Of a stretch of 64,000 nt of DNA, positions 42,838 through 50,996 are shown piece after piece. A model generated the notes under the pieces. The model saw only the letters and a program-made list of their open reading frames with translations, was not told the origin of the DNA and made no database searches. The position numbers were made by a program, and so were the translations under genes. Source of the DNA: Mesorhizobium sp. M2D.F.Ca.ET.226.01.1.1 (GTDB taxonomy: Bacteria > Pseudomonadota > Alphaproteobacteria > Rhizobiales > Rhizobiaceae); contig NZ_RZOY02000017.1 in NCBI RefSeq assembly GCF_004022705.2, positions 1 to 64,000 of the forward strand. The letters are read 5' to 3'. The number at the start of each line of letters is the position of its first letter. Position 1 is the stretch's first letter.

Positions 42838-43269
42838 ATGACGGTTAAGGCAATTCTGGAAAGCAAGGGCCATGACGTGTTCACGCTCGGGCCCAATGAG
42901 AAACTTAGCGAGGCCATTCGCATGCTGGCCGAGCACAGGATCGGCGCGCTCGTCATCACCAATGGCGACCGAAAGATCGTCGGCATCCTCTCGGAGCGCG
43001 ACATCGTCAAGGTCGTGGCCAGGGAAGGCGCCGCCGCGCTCGATATCCCCGTGCGTTCGGCGATGACGCCGAAGGTGAAGATCTGCAACGAAAACCACAC
43101 GGTCAACGAGGTCATGGAGATCATGACGAGGGGCCGCTTCCGCCATCTGCCGGTGGAGAAAAACGGCCTGCTCGACGGCATCGTCTCCATCGGTGACGTG
43201 GTCAAGCGCCGCATCGAGGATGTCGAGCGCGAGGCCGAAGAGATCAAGCAATACATCGCCACCGCTTGA
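42838..43269 (+). CDS. CBS-pair domain protein
   Basis: 143 residues from the ATG at 42838, with GGAGG at good spacing. Two CBS motifs cover the whole chain: MTVKAILESKGHDVFTLGP to IVGILSERDIVKVVA, and VRSAMTPKVKICNENHTVNE to LDGIVSIGDVVKRRIE. Stand-alone CBS pairs bind adenosine nucleotides and act as energy sensors or partners of other enzymes. The partner is unknown. It lies 134 nt after the rhomboid gene. Confidence 0.93.
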   Translation: MTVKAILESKGHDVFTLGPNEKLSEAIRMLAEHRIGALVITNGDRKIVGILSERDIVKVVAREGAAALDIPVRSAMTPKVKICNENHTVNEVMEIMTRGRFRHLPVEKNGLLDGIVSIGDVVKRRIEDVEREAEEIKQYIATA

Positions 43270-43277
43270 TCTTGAGT

Positions 43278-43306
43278 AAAAACCGCCGGCTGTTGCCAGC
43301 CGGCGG
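43278..43306 (-). terminator. Intrinsic terminator after yjhX
   Basis: CCGCCGGCTG and CAGCCGGCGG form a perfect 10-bp stem with a TTGC loop; on the minus strand it continues as TTTTT. It lies 12 nt after the yjhX stop and 13 nt after the CBS gene, so it may work for both. Confidence 0.88.
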
Positions 43307-43318
43307 CGTCGGCGCGTT

Positions 43319-43609
43319 CTATCGGTTGTCGAGCTCGGCGCGGACCAGCTCGAGCCCGCGCCGGGTGATGCGGTAAGGTCCGGCATCCGTCGAGGAAACC
43401 GCTTTCTTGCGCCTCAGTTTTCGAAAGAGTTCCAGGTCGAAGCCCGGATAGCGCCAGCCGTCGCGGGTCAGGCACCGAACCGCGGCGATCTTCCTGCTCT
43501 CGTTCTTTTCGATTTCGATACGTCCGCCCTGCGCGAGCAGATGCAGGATGCGCTGTTCCCCACAGCGCCGCGCGTCCTCTTGGACGCGTGGCACTCTTGG
43601 TTGGCGCAT
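43319..43609 (-). CDS. yjhX: YjhX-family (UPF0386) toxin-like protein
   Basis: 96 residues from the ATG at 43609. From residue 14 the chain follows the E. coli YjhX pattern: EQRILHLLAQGGRIEIEK, AVRCLTRDGWRYPGFDLELF with RKLRRKKAVSS, and GPYRITRRGLELVRAELDNR, which ends in the family's LDNR tail. E. coli YjhX is a predicted toxin next to a GNAT protein. No antitoxin is adjacent here. The start codon and its AAAGGA ribosome-binding site lie inside a palindromic repeat. A later GTG at residue 5 is possible. Confidence 0.85.
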   Translation of the reverse strand: MRQPRVPRVQEDARRCGEQRILHLLAQGGRIEIEKNESRKIAAVRCLTRDGWRYPGFDLELFRKLRRKKAVSSTDAGPYRITRRGLELVRAELDNR

Positions 43610-43651
43610 GATCCTTTCCGAAAATCGGTTCCGATTTTCGGGGTCATGCGC
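43604..43651. repeat. Palindromic repeat overlapping the yjhX start
   Basis: Outer arms GCGCATGA and TCATGCGC enclose inner arms CCGAAAATCGG and CCGATTTTCGG (11-bp, TT loop). The sequence resembles the GCATGATGCCGAAAA class of palindromes at 48529 and 17545 and is probably the same repeat family. The complement of its CATG supplies the yjhX start codon. Confidence 0.75.
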
Positions 43652-43931
43652 TGCGCGAAATGCCCATTGGAGAACTCCCGGGAAAAACAACAAAAGCCGC
43701 CGCCGCGAGACATCGCGGCACGGGGTTTCAGGTTTTCCTGCCCTGCCTCTTACGAGGTCAGGGCTTCACCGGGACTGACGTAAGTGGACATCCACTCTCC
43801 ATTGGATGGACACTTCTTAGGCGAAAGCGGCGCGGAAGGCCAGCGCGAGGCTTGTCTCACAAGGCGGTTTGCACTAGCGAGTGACTTTCACGTCTGGCGT
43901 GAAAATCACGTTCGCGAACGAGCAGGCCTCT
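43652..43931 (+). other. Leader region upstream of gatB
   Basis: No gene was recognised in about 280 nt. Two hairpins are present: an imperfect one, AAGTGGACATCCA and TGGATGGACACTT (43781-43814), and a perfect 7-bp one, TTTCACG/CGTGAAA, at 43886-43904, 28 nt before gatB. They may belong to the gatB 5' leader. Confidence 0.4.
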
Positions 43932-45431
43932 ATGAGCATCATCGACACCCGCACCCCCGACGCAAAACGTCTGATCCCCGGCGCCACCGGCGACTGGGAG
44001 GTCATCATCGGGCTCGAAGTGCATGCGCAAGTGATCTCGCAGGCCAAGCTTTTCTCGGGTGCCTCGACGTCGTTCGGCGCGGCGCCCAACGCCAACGTTA
44101 GCCTGGTCGACGCGGCGATGCCCGGCATGCTGCCGGTCATCAACGAGGAATGCGTCAAGCAGGCGATCCGCACTGGGCTCGGCCTCAAGGCCGCGATCAA
44201 CCACAAGTCGGTCTTCGACCGGAAGAACTATTTCTATCCGGACCTGCCGCAGGGCTACCAGATCTCGCAGTTCAAGCAGCCGATCGTCGGCGAGGGCAAG
44301 GTGATCGTCTCGGTCGGCCCCGACCGGCACGGCGAGTTCGAGGATATCGAGGTCGGCATCGAGCGCCTGCATCTGGAGCAGGACGCCGGCAAGTCGATGC
44401 ACGACCAGCACCCGACGATGTCCTATGTCGACCTCAACCGCTCCGGCGTGGCGCTGATGGAGATCGTCTCCAAGCCCGACATCCGCTCGGCGGAGGAAGC
44501 CAAGGCCTATGTGACGAAGCTTCGCTCGATCATGCGCTATCTCGGCACGTGCGACGGCAACATGGACGAAGGCTCGCTGCGCGCCGATGTCAACGTTTCC
44601 GTCCGTCGTCCGGGTGGCGCGTTCGGCACGCGCTGCGAGATCAAGAACATGAACTCGATCCGCTTCATCGGCCAGGCCATCGAATACGAGGCGCGCCGGC
44701 AGATCGCCATCCTGGAAGACGGTGGCAAGATCGACCAGGAGACACGCCTGTTCGACCCGAACAAGGGCGAGACGCGTTCGATGCGTTCCAAGGAGGAGGC
44801 GCACGACTACCGCTACTTCCCGGATCCAGACCTTTTGCCACTGGAGTTCGACCAGGCCTATGTCGACGCGCTCGAAAAGGAACTGCCTGAGCTGCCCGAC
44901 GACAAGAAGGCGCGGCTGGTCGATGTGCTCGGCCTGTCGGCCTATGACGCTTCCGTCCTGGTGTCGGAGAAGCCGATTGCCGACTATTTCGAGAAGGTGG
45001 CCTCCGGTCGCGACGGCAAGCTCGCCGCCAACTGGGTCATCAACGATCTGCTGGGTCAGCTGAACAAGGCCGGCAAAGACATTGAAAATGCTCCGGTTTC
45101 ACCTGATCAGCTCGGTGCCGTTCTAGACCTGATCAAGGAAGGCACCATTTCCGGCAAGATCGCCAAGGACCTGTTCGAGATCGTCTGGAACGAAGGTGGC
45201 GATCCGCGCAAGCTGGTCGAGAGCCGCGGCATGAAGCAGGTCACCGACACCGGCGCTATCGAGAAGGCGGTCGACGAGGTCATCGCCGCCAACCCGGACA
45301 AGGCCGAGCAGGCGCGCGCCAAGCCGACCATGGCCGGCTGGTTCGTCGGTCAGGTCATGAAGGCCACCGGCGGCAAGGCCAACCCGCAGGCGGTCAACGA
45401 CCTGGTCAAGGCCAAGCTCGGCATCGAGTAG
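43932..45431 (+). CDS. gatB: Aspartyl/glutamyl-tRNA amidotransferase subunit B
   Basis: 499 residues from the ATG at 43932. DWEVIIGLEVHAQV opens the catalytic domain, then KSVFDRKNYFYPDLPQGYQ, EDAGKSMHD-type DAGKSMHDQHP, MDEGSLRADVNVSVR and SKEEAHDYRYFPDPDLLPLE. The C-terminal YqeY-like tail helical domain is complete. The enzyme phosphorylates and amidates Glu-tRNA(Gln) or Asp-tRNA(Asn) together with GatA and GatC, which are not in this window. A GNAT gene follows after 4 nt. Confidence 0.98.
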   Translation: MSIIDTRTPDAKRLIPGATGDWEVIIGLEVHAQVISQAKLFSGASTSFGAAPNANVSLVDAAMPGMLPVINEECVKQAIRTGLGLKAAINHKSVFDRKNYFYPDLPQGYQISQFKQPIVGEGKVIVSVGPDRHGEFEDIEVGIERLHLEQDAGKSMHDQHPTMSYVDLNRSGVALMEIVSKPDIRSAEEAKAYVTKLRSIMRYLGTCDGNMDEGSLRADVNVSVRRPGGAFGTRCEIKNMNSIRFIGQAIEYEARRQIAILEDGGKIDQETRLFDPNKGETRSMRSKEEAHDYRYFPDPDLLPLEFDQAYVDALEKELPELPDDKKARLVDVLGLSAYDASVLVSEKPIADYFEKVASGRDGKLAANWVINDLLGQLNKAGKDIENAPVSPDQLGAVLDLIKEGTISGKIAKDLFEIVWNEGGDPRKLVESRGMKQVTDTGAIEKAVDEVIAANPDKAEQARAKPTMAGWFVGQVMKATGGKANPQAVNDLVKAKLGIE

Positions 45432-45435
45432 GGCG

Positions 45436-45924
45436 ATGTTCGTCCGCACCGCCAGCGAACGCGATCTGGTTGCGGTCCGTGCGCTGCTGGTCGAGACCTG
45501 GCATGCGACCTATGACACCATCTATGGCGCCGAGCGGGTTACCGCGATCACCGACGACTGGCATTCGATCGCCTCGCTCAAGGCGCGGTTGACGCGACCG
45601 AATTCCGAATTCCTGGTCGCCGACGATGGCAAGCGGCTCGGCGGCATGGCATTCGCCGCCGCCACCACCGACCCGAAGATCGTCCTTCTGAACCAGCTCT
45701 ACGTGCATCCGGCCTACCAGCGGCGAGGCATTGGCCACTCGTTGCTCGACGAGGTCGAGGCCAGCTTTCCCGAGATGCATACGCTGCGTCTCGAGGTCGA
45801 GGAAGCCAATGCCGTGGCGATCGCCTTCTACGAGGCCAATGGGTTCCGGCCGGCGGGCAGGACCGCCGACTGCGGCGGCAATTCGGGATTGCCCGCGCTT
45901 ATTCTGGAGAAGCGGCTCGGCTAG
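45436..45924 (+). CDS. GNAT-family N-acetyltransferase
   Basis: 162 residues. HPAYQRRGIGHSLL is the acetyl-CoA-binding motif A (Q/RxxGxG/A), and AIAFYEANGFRPAGRT is motif B. The substrate is unknown. It lies 4 nt after gatB and is surely co-transcribed. E. coli YjhX is also beside a GNAT, but here the gene is 1.8 kb from yjhX on the other strand and most likely unrelated to it. Confidence 0.93.
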   Translation: MFVRTASERDLVAVRALLVETWHATYDTIYGAERVTAITDDWHSIASLKARLTRPNSEFLVADDGKRLGGMAFAAATTDPKIVLLNQLYVHPAYQRRGIGHSLLDEVEASFPEMHTLRLEVEEANAVAIAFYEANGFRPAGRTADCGGNSGLPALILEKRLG

Positions 45925-46056
45925 ATCGTCGGCGCGCATCCTCGTGCATCATCGCGCGGTTTTGATTTGATCGCGCCGATCCGCCCGATCAAACCTGTTC
46001 CACGCAGCGTTCGCACCCGCCACAAGGTTAGGGGCGCCGCTCGCTAGGGGGAAACC

Positions 46057-46755
46057 ATGCCGAGCTTGCCGGAACTGATGCCGACCGAAGTGTCGGGTGA
46101 GACTTTCGGCGGCGTGACCTATCACGTCGCTGGCGAACTGGTGCCGGTGCTGTCGGTCGATGTGACCAATATGCCGGTCTATTTCGAGCACCATATCCTG
46201 CTCTGGAAGAACACCACCATCACCATCGGCCTGAAGTCGCTGAAGGGCGCGCTGAAGCGCATGATCGCCGGCATGCAGATCTTCGTCACCGAGGCGTCCG
46301 GGCCGGGTGTCATTGCCTTCAGCCGCGACGGGCCCGGCCATATCGTGCCGATCCATCTCCGGCGCGGCGAAGAGATCCAGGTGCGCGAGCACCAGTTTCT
46401 CGCCGCCACCGCCAGCGTCGACTACACGTTCGAGCGCGTGCGCGGCCTGGGAACGATGCTGTTCGGCCAGAGCGGCTTCTTCATCGACCGTTTCCGTGGC
46501 GAGACCGGCGACGGCATCGTCTGGCTGCACGGCTACGGCAACGTCTTCGAGAAGGTGCTGGCGCCCGGCGAAACTATCGACATCGAGCCAGGCGGCTGGC
46601 TGTTCAAGGACGCCTCGGTGAGGATGGATACGAGGATCGACAAGCTTTCCAGCGGCTTCTTCGGCGCCGCCATGAATTTCGTCGTCAACCGCTTCACCGG
46701 ACCGGGCCGGGTCGGCATCCAGTCGATGTATCTGCACATGCCGTCGGAAGAGTAG
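46057..46755 (+). CDS. AIM24-family (TIGR00266-like) protein
   Basis: 232 residues, preceded by GGGGGAAA. The chain is mostly beta strands with repeated glycine turns; HHILLWKNTTITIGL, GMQIFVTEASGPGVIAFSRD and GLGTMLFGQSGFFIDRF fit the AIM24 family, including a FxGxGxxx-like motif. Members are related to a mitochondrial inner-membrane protein; the bacterial function is unknown. No signal peptide. Confidence 0.88.
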   Translation: MPSLPELMPTEVSGETFGGVTYHVAGELVPVLSVDVTNMPVYFEHHILLWKNTTITIGLKSLKGALKRMIAGMQIFVTEASGPGVIAFSRDGPGHIVPIHLRRGEEIQVREHQFLAATASVDYTFERVRGLGTMLFGQSGFFIDRFRGETGDGIVWLHGYGNVFEKVLAPGETIDIEPGGWLFKDASVRMDTRIDKLSSGFFGAAMNFVVNRFTGPGRVGIQSMYLHMPSEE

Positions 46756-46826
46756 GCGTTTCGCGAGCAGGCCGATCGCGGCAGTGGCGACAATTCAAGG
46801 ATCAGCAGCCGTCGAGCAGCGAGCGC

Positions 46827-47678
46827 TCAGGTGGAAGGGATTTCCACGTTGTCGATCAACCGCGTCGTGCCAAGCCAGGCTGCTGCGAGCACACGGCCGT
46901 CGCGCTTCCGCTGCCAGGGTGCAAGCGTGACGCTCGCGCGGGCGGCGACATAGTCGACCTTCCGGAAGCCTGCTGAGACAAGGGCCTTTGCAGCATCTTC
47001 GGTGGCGCCGGCTTCGTCCTCGCCGGCCGAAAGCGCCGCCGCCGCACGGCGCAGGATCACGTTGAGCTGGCGCGCGATGTCAAGCTCGGCCTCGCCGAGA
47101 TAGGCATTGCGCGACGACATGGCGAGGCCGTGAGCGTCGCGCACGGTTGGCGCGCCGACGATTTCGACGGGCAGGTCGAGATCGCGGCAGAGCTGCCTGA
47201 CGACGCAAAGCTGCTGGTAGTCCTTCTCGCCGAACACGGCGCAATCGGGCTCTGCCTGCAGGAAGAGCTTGGCCACCACGGTCGCGACACCGTCGAAGAA
47301 ATTCGGCCTGAAGTCGGTTTCGAGACCGGAGGAAGGGCCGCCCACCGAGATTTTGGTGGTGAAGCCGGCCGGGTACATTTCCGCCACGCCGGGCGTGAAG
47401 GCGAGGTGCGCGCCTGCGTCCCGCAACCGGTCGAGATCGCGCGCCAGCTGGCGCGGGTATTTGTCGAGATCTTCCGTCGGCGCGAACTGGGTCGGATTGA
47501 CGAAGATCGAGACGACGCTGCGATCGGCCCGTTCGAGCGCGATCCTGACCAGCGAGATGTGGCCGTCATGCAGCGCGCCCATGGTCGGCACCATGGCGAC
47601 CTTGAGGCCGGCCTGCCGCCAGTCCCGGACCTGGGCGCGAAGGGCGGCGACGCTGTCGACGACGATGGGAGCGGTCAT
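46827..47678 (-). CDS. panC: Pantothenate synthetase (pantoate-beta-alanine ligase)
   Basis: 283 residues. MVPTMGALHDGHISLVRIA is the ATP-binding HIGH-like signature, SIFVNPTQFAPTEDLDKYPR follows, then EKDYQQLCVVRQL and MSSRNAYL (KMSKS-like). It makes pantothenate from pantoate, beta-alanine and ATP. The ATG overlaps the panB stop (ATGA), so the pair is coupled. Confidence 0.98.
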   Translation of the reverse strand: MTAPIVVDSVAALRAQVRDWRQAGLKVAMVPTMGALHDGHISLVRIALERADRSVVSIFVNPTQFAPTEDLDKYPRQLARDLDRLRDAGAHLAFTPGVAEMYPAGFTTKISVGGPSSGLETDFRPNFFDGVATVVAKLFLQAEPDCAVFGEKDYQQLCVVRQLCRDLDLPVEIVGAPTVRDAHGLAMSSRNAYLGEAELDIARQLNVILRRAAAALSAGEDEAGATEDAAKALVSAGFRKVDYVAARASVTLAPWQRKRDGRVLAAAWLGTTRLIDNVEIPST

Positions 47679-48514
47679 ATCTCGTCCTTGCCGGGTGCAG
47701 TCGTGAAGACGTGGTCGGAACCGGGAAAGGCCCGGCTGCGCACCTCGGCCGCATAGCGCGCCGCCGCATCCGCCACCACGCTGCGCAAGTCGGCATATTC
47801 CTTGACGAATTTCGGCACGCGATCGACGGTCAGGCCGACCATGTCGTCGATCACCAGGATCTGGCCGTCGCAGTCGGCACTGGCGCCGATGCCGATCGTC
47901 GGTATGGGTATATGATGGCTGAGCTTCGCCGCTACCGCCTCCACTGTGCCCTCGATGACGACGGAGAAGGCGCCGGCTTTTTCCACAGCCTCGGCATCGC
48001 GAAAGAGGGCTGCGATGTTCTCCTCCGTGCGGCCCTTGATCCTGTAGCCGCCCTCCTTCTCCACCGACTGTGGCTGCAGGCCGATATGACCCATGACGGG
48101 TATTCCCGCCGCGACGATCGCCGCGATCTGGACGGCCATGTCGACGCCGCCTTCGAGCTTCACAGCCTGGCAGCCCGTTTCCTCGACGATGCGCCTTGCC
48201 GCAGTCACGGCCTGTGCCGGCGAGGCCTCATAGCTGCCGGCCGGCATGTCGACCACGACGCATGCTTTGGCCGAGCCGCGCATCACGGCCTGGCCATGGG
48301 CGATCATCATGTCCAGCGAGGCGCCGAGGGTCGTTGCGTGACCATGCAGGACCATGGCGACACTGTCGCCGACCAGCAGCAGGTCGACATGCGGATCGAG
48401 CAGGCGAGCGACGGGGTAGGTGTAGGCGGTGAGGCAGACGATCGGCACACCGCCCTTGCGGCGGCGAATGTCTTCGGCATTGATCCGGATGGCGGCGGAC
48501 GGATCACGAGTCAA
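47675..48514 (-). CDS. panB: 3-methyl-2-oxobutanoate hydroxymethyltransferase
   Basis: 279 residues from a TTG start preceded by AGGGAGGTGA, the best ribosome-binding site in the area. RKGGVPIVCLTAYTYPVARL, DLLLVGDSVAMVLHGHATTL, MGHIGLQPQS and the catalytic Glu region VIEGTVEAV identify PanB. It makes ketopantoate from 2-oxoisovalerate and methylene-THF, the first step of the pantothenate branch. Confidence 0.97.
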   Translation of the reverse strand: MTRDPSAAIRINAEDIRRRKGGVPIVCLTAYTYPVARLLDPHVDLLLVGDSVAMVLHGHATTLGASLDMMIAHGQAVMRGSAKACVVVDMPAGSYEASPAQAVTAARRIVEETGCQAVKLEGGVDMAVQIAAIVAAGIPVMGHIGLQPQSVEKEGGYRIKGRTEENIAALFRDAEAVEKAGAFSVVIEGTVEAVAAKLSHHIPIPTIGIGASADCDGQILVIDDMVGLTVDRVPKFVKEYADLRSVVADAAARYAAEVRSRAFPGSDHVFTTAPGKDEI

Positions 48515-48528
48515 TCGTCACCTCCCTA

Positions 48529-48634
48529 GAGCATGATGCCGAAAAGTGTGTAGCGGTTTTCGGACGACATCATGCTCAATCTCTTTAGAGCCGGATGATT
48601 TCAGGTCGATTCGACCTGAAATCATCCGGCTCTA
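48529..48634. repeat. RIME-like double palindrome upstream of panB
   Basis: The first palindrome has arms GAGCATGATG (48529-48538) and CATCATGCTC (48568-48577) with inner CCGAAAA/TTTTCGG. The second is a perfect 22-bp stem (48587-48608 with 48612-48633) with an ATT loop. The element lies in the 317-nt gap between panB and the NDUFA12 gene; the rest of that gap holds the complex I gene promoter but no coding sequence. Confidence 0.75.
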
Positions 48635-48831
48635 GGCGCGCCCGGAACGGACGGGCAGAGCTTTAGAAAGACAGGCCACGCTTGGCAAGCGGCGCTGTCG
48701 CCGGTAGTAGCGGTGCATCGATTTAGCGCACGAAGCATTTATACTGCGGGCATGGCAAAACCCTTGCCTTCATTGTGGCGTGACGCCATAAGCAGGAGAA
48801 AGGCGCAGCCGCTGCCGCCGCGAGGATCTGG

Positions 48832-49230
48832 ATGAAAACTTTCCTGCTGCAGTTTTTCACCTGGTGGAATAGCCAGACGCTGGGCACGCGCTTGCACACC
48901 TGGCGCTTCGGCAAGAAGGTCGGCGAGGACGAGGCCGGCAACGTCTATTACGAGGGCGGCGTCGATTCGGAAGGCCGCACCCGCCGCTGGATCATCTACC
49001 GCGACTATTCGGAAGCCTCGAAGATCCCGCCCGGCTGGCATGGCTGGATCCATCACCGTGTCGACACGCCCCCCTCGAGCGAGAGCTACAAGGCGCGCGA
49101 GTGGCAGAAGCCGCATCGGGCGAACCTCACCGGAACACCTGGCGCCTATCGGCCGCAAGGTTCGATTCTGACCAATCAGCATCGTCCGCAGGTGACCGGC
49201 GACTACGACGCCTGGACGCCGGGATCGTAA
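48832..49230 (+). CDS. NADH:ubiquinone oxidoreductase accessory subunit NDUFA12 (B17.2)
   Basis: 132 residues. GTRLHTWRFGKKVGEDEAGN, YYEGGVDSEGRTRRWIIYRD, PPGWHGWIHHRVDTPPS and YRPQGSILTNQHRPQVTGDY are signatures of the family. It is a supernumerary complex I subunit shared by alphaproteobacteria and mitochondria, and its presence supports the taxonomic reading. It lies far from the main nuo operon, as usual. The gene is preceded by AGGATCTGG. Confidence 0.97.
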   Translation: MKTFLLQFFTWWNSQTLGTRLHTWRFGKKVGEDEAGNVYYEGGVDSEGRTRRWIIYRDYSEASKIPPGWHGWIHHRVDTPPSSESYKAREWQKPHRANLTGTPGAYRPQGSILTNQHRPQVTGDYDAWTPGS

Positions 49231-49365
49231 TCCTCCGGATCGTCATCTAAGGCGCCGCTTCGGTCCGTTATCGCCACAATTGGCATTTAGCTGGTTGCTG
49301 ACTGCGCAGCCATGATTAGCCTTGGGTGTTGAAGAATCACCCGGGCACAACCACCGGTATTTTGC

Positions 49366-49920
49366 ATGAGCTCTTTCGGCCATATCTCTAAGGCGCTGAT
49401 CGCGGCGACGTCGATTCTGATTGCCTCGACGGCTGCTTTCGCCGCGCAGGCGCCGGCCGCGGCACCCGCGGTTGCCGACCGCATCACCAATCCGGTGGCC
49501 GAGTTCGCCGGCATCGACAAGATCACCGGACGCATCATCACCTTCGACGTCTATGTCGACGAGACGGTGCAGTTCGGCGCTCTGCAGGTGACGCCCCGCG
49601 TCTGCTATTCGCGGCCGGATACGGAACAGCCCAAGACCGATTCCTTCGTCGAGGTCGACGAGATCACGCTCGACCGCAAGATCCGCCGCATCTTCACCGG
49701 CTGGATGTTCGCCGAAAGCCCCGGCCTCAACGCCGTCGAGCACGCCGTCTATGACGTCTGGCTGAAAGGCTGCAAGCAGAAGTCCGACGTGCCGCCGCCG
49801 ACCGCGGCCAAGGCCGACACGGTCAAGCCGAAGACCGAGGCCGCCAAGCCCAAGGCTGCGGCGCAACCGGCCGACGCCGCCCCCGAGCCGGCTGACGACG
49901 ATCCTTCCAGCGCCAACTGA
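49366..49920 (+). CDS. DUF2155 periplasmic protein
   Basis: 184 residues with an N-terminal signal peptide ending near residue 26 (AAFAAQ). The core NPVAEFAGIDKITGRIITFD, VTPRVCYSRPDTEQPKTDSF and AVEHAVYDVWLKGC (two conserved cysteines) is DUF2155. The C-terminal 45 residues are Ala/Pro/Lys-rich. Function unknown; typical of rhizobia next to the NDUFA12 gene and the aat-acc cluster, as here. Confidence 0.9.
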   Translation: MSSFGHISKALIAATSILIASTAAFAAQAPAAAPAVADRITNPVAEFAGIDKITGRIITFDVYVDETVQFGALQVTPRVCYSRPDTEQPKTDSFVEVDEITLDRKIRRIFTGWMFAESPGLNAVEHAVYDVWLKGCKQKSDVPPPTAAKADTVKPKTEAAKPKAAAQPADAAPEPADDDPSSAN

Positions 49921-49979
49921 TCCCGGAACCTGTCCGCCTTTGAGCCGTTCCAACTCGGCAAGGCGAGGAGGATTCCACG

Positions 49980-50363
49980 ATGCCCCCCAAAAAGCCGATC
50001 ATGGCCAACAAGCAGGAGCTTCTCGACATCGAGAAGGGCTTCTGGACCGGCGATTCCGCCTACTATGAAGCCAATGCCGATACGGGATGCCTGGTTGCGT
50101 TCCCCCAGATGGCCAAGGCGATGACCAATGCCGAACTGGCAGCGACGGCCAGCAAGCCCAACCGATGGCGCGACCTCGACATCAAGCTCAAGGGCATGGT
50201 CGAGCCGGGCAGCGACATCATTATGCTGACTTACGAGGCGCACGCGACACGCGAGAACGGCGAATCCTATGCCGCGCTGGTCAGCACCGGCTATGTCCAT
50301 CGCGCCGACGGCTGGAAGATGATGTTCCATGCGCAGACGCCGTTGGATACCGCGCAGGACTGA
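49980..50363 (+). CDS. NTF2-like / DUF4440-type protein
   Basis: 127 residues, preceded by GCGAGGAGG. A small alpha+beta fold with KQELLDIEKGFWTGDSAYYE at the start and ISTGYVH-type strand VSTGYVHRADGWKMMFHAQT at the end fits the SnoaL/DUF4440 nuclear-transport-factor-2-like group. Catalytic residues are not evident, so the role is unknown. The upstream gene is DUF2155, 59 nt away. Confidence 0.75.
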   Translation: MPPKKPIMANKQELLDIEKGFWTGDSAYYEANADTGCLVAFPQMAKAMTNAELAATASKPNRWRDLDIKLKGMVEPGSDIIMLTYEAHATRENGESYAALVSTGYVHRADGWKMMFHAQTPLDTAQD

Positions 50364-50366
50364 GCC

Positions 50367-50984
50367 TCAAGGGTAGAAGACAGCCTCACCCTTCAGCGCC
50401 TCGGCGAGCAGCTTCTCATACTGGCCGCGCGGCACGTCGACGGCGCCGAAGCGCTTGAGGTGCTCGGTCGTGAACTGCGTGTCGAGCAGCGCGAAGCCGC
50501 GCGCCTTCAGCCGTTCGACGAGATAGTGGAGGCAGGTCTTCGAGGCGTCGGTCTCCCTGGCGAACATGCTCTCACCGAAGAACACGCGCCCGAGTGAGAC
50601 GCCATAGAGGCCGCCGACCAGCCTGTCTTCGCGCCACGCTTCGACCGAATGGCAGTGCCCCAGCCTATAGAGCTCGACATAGGCTTCGCGGATCGGCGCG
50701 TTGATCCACGTCGAGCGGCGCTCCTCGCGCTTTTCGGCGCATCCATCGATCGTCGCCTCGAAATCGAAGTCGTAGCGGATGTCGAACGGATGCCTGCGGA
50801 TCGTCTTCTTCAGGCTGCGCGGTGTGTGAAATCCGTCCAGCGGAATGATGCCGCGCGTTTCCGGCCGCACCCAGAACACTTCCGGGTCGTTGGCGCTCTC
50901 GGCCATCGGGAAGACGCCAGAGGCGTAGGCCCTCAACAAAAGGTCGGTCGGGATGCGATAGCCTGGTGCGTAGGGACGGGTCAT
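50367..50984 (-). CDS. aat: Leucyl/phenylalanyl-tRNA-protein transferase
   Basis: 205 residues. LLRAYASGVFPMAESANDPE, FWVRPETRGIIPLDGFHTPR, TWINAPIREAYVELYRLGHC, HSVEAWREDRLVGGLYGVSL and FGESMFARETDASKTCLHYL are all Aat motifs. It transfers Leu or Phe to N-terminal Lys or Arg for the ClpS N-degron route. Upstream on the same strand is accC, 12 nt away. Confidence 0.98.
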   Translation of the reverse strand: MTRPYAPGYRIPTDLLLRAYASGVFPMAESANDPEVFWVRPETRGIIPLDGFHTPRSLKKTIRRHPFDIRYDFDFEATIDGCAEKREERRSTWINAPIREAYVELYRLGHCHSVEAWREDRLVGGLYGVSLGRVFFGESMFARETDASKTCLHYLVERLKARGFALLDTQFTTEHLKRFGAVDVPRGQYEKLLAEALKGEAVFYP

Positions 50985-50996
50985 CGCATCCCCGTA

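Noticed and set aside
43319..45924. YjhX paired with the GNAT gene at 45436 as toxin-antitoxin
   Set aside because: The GNAT is in the gatB operon on the opposite strand and 1.8 kb away, so no operonic pairing is shown.
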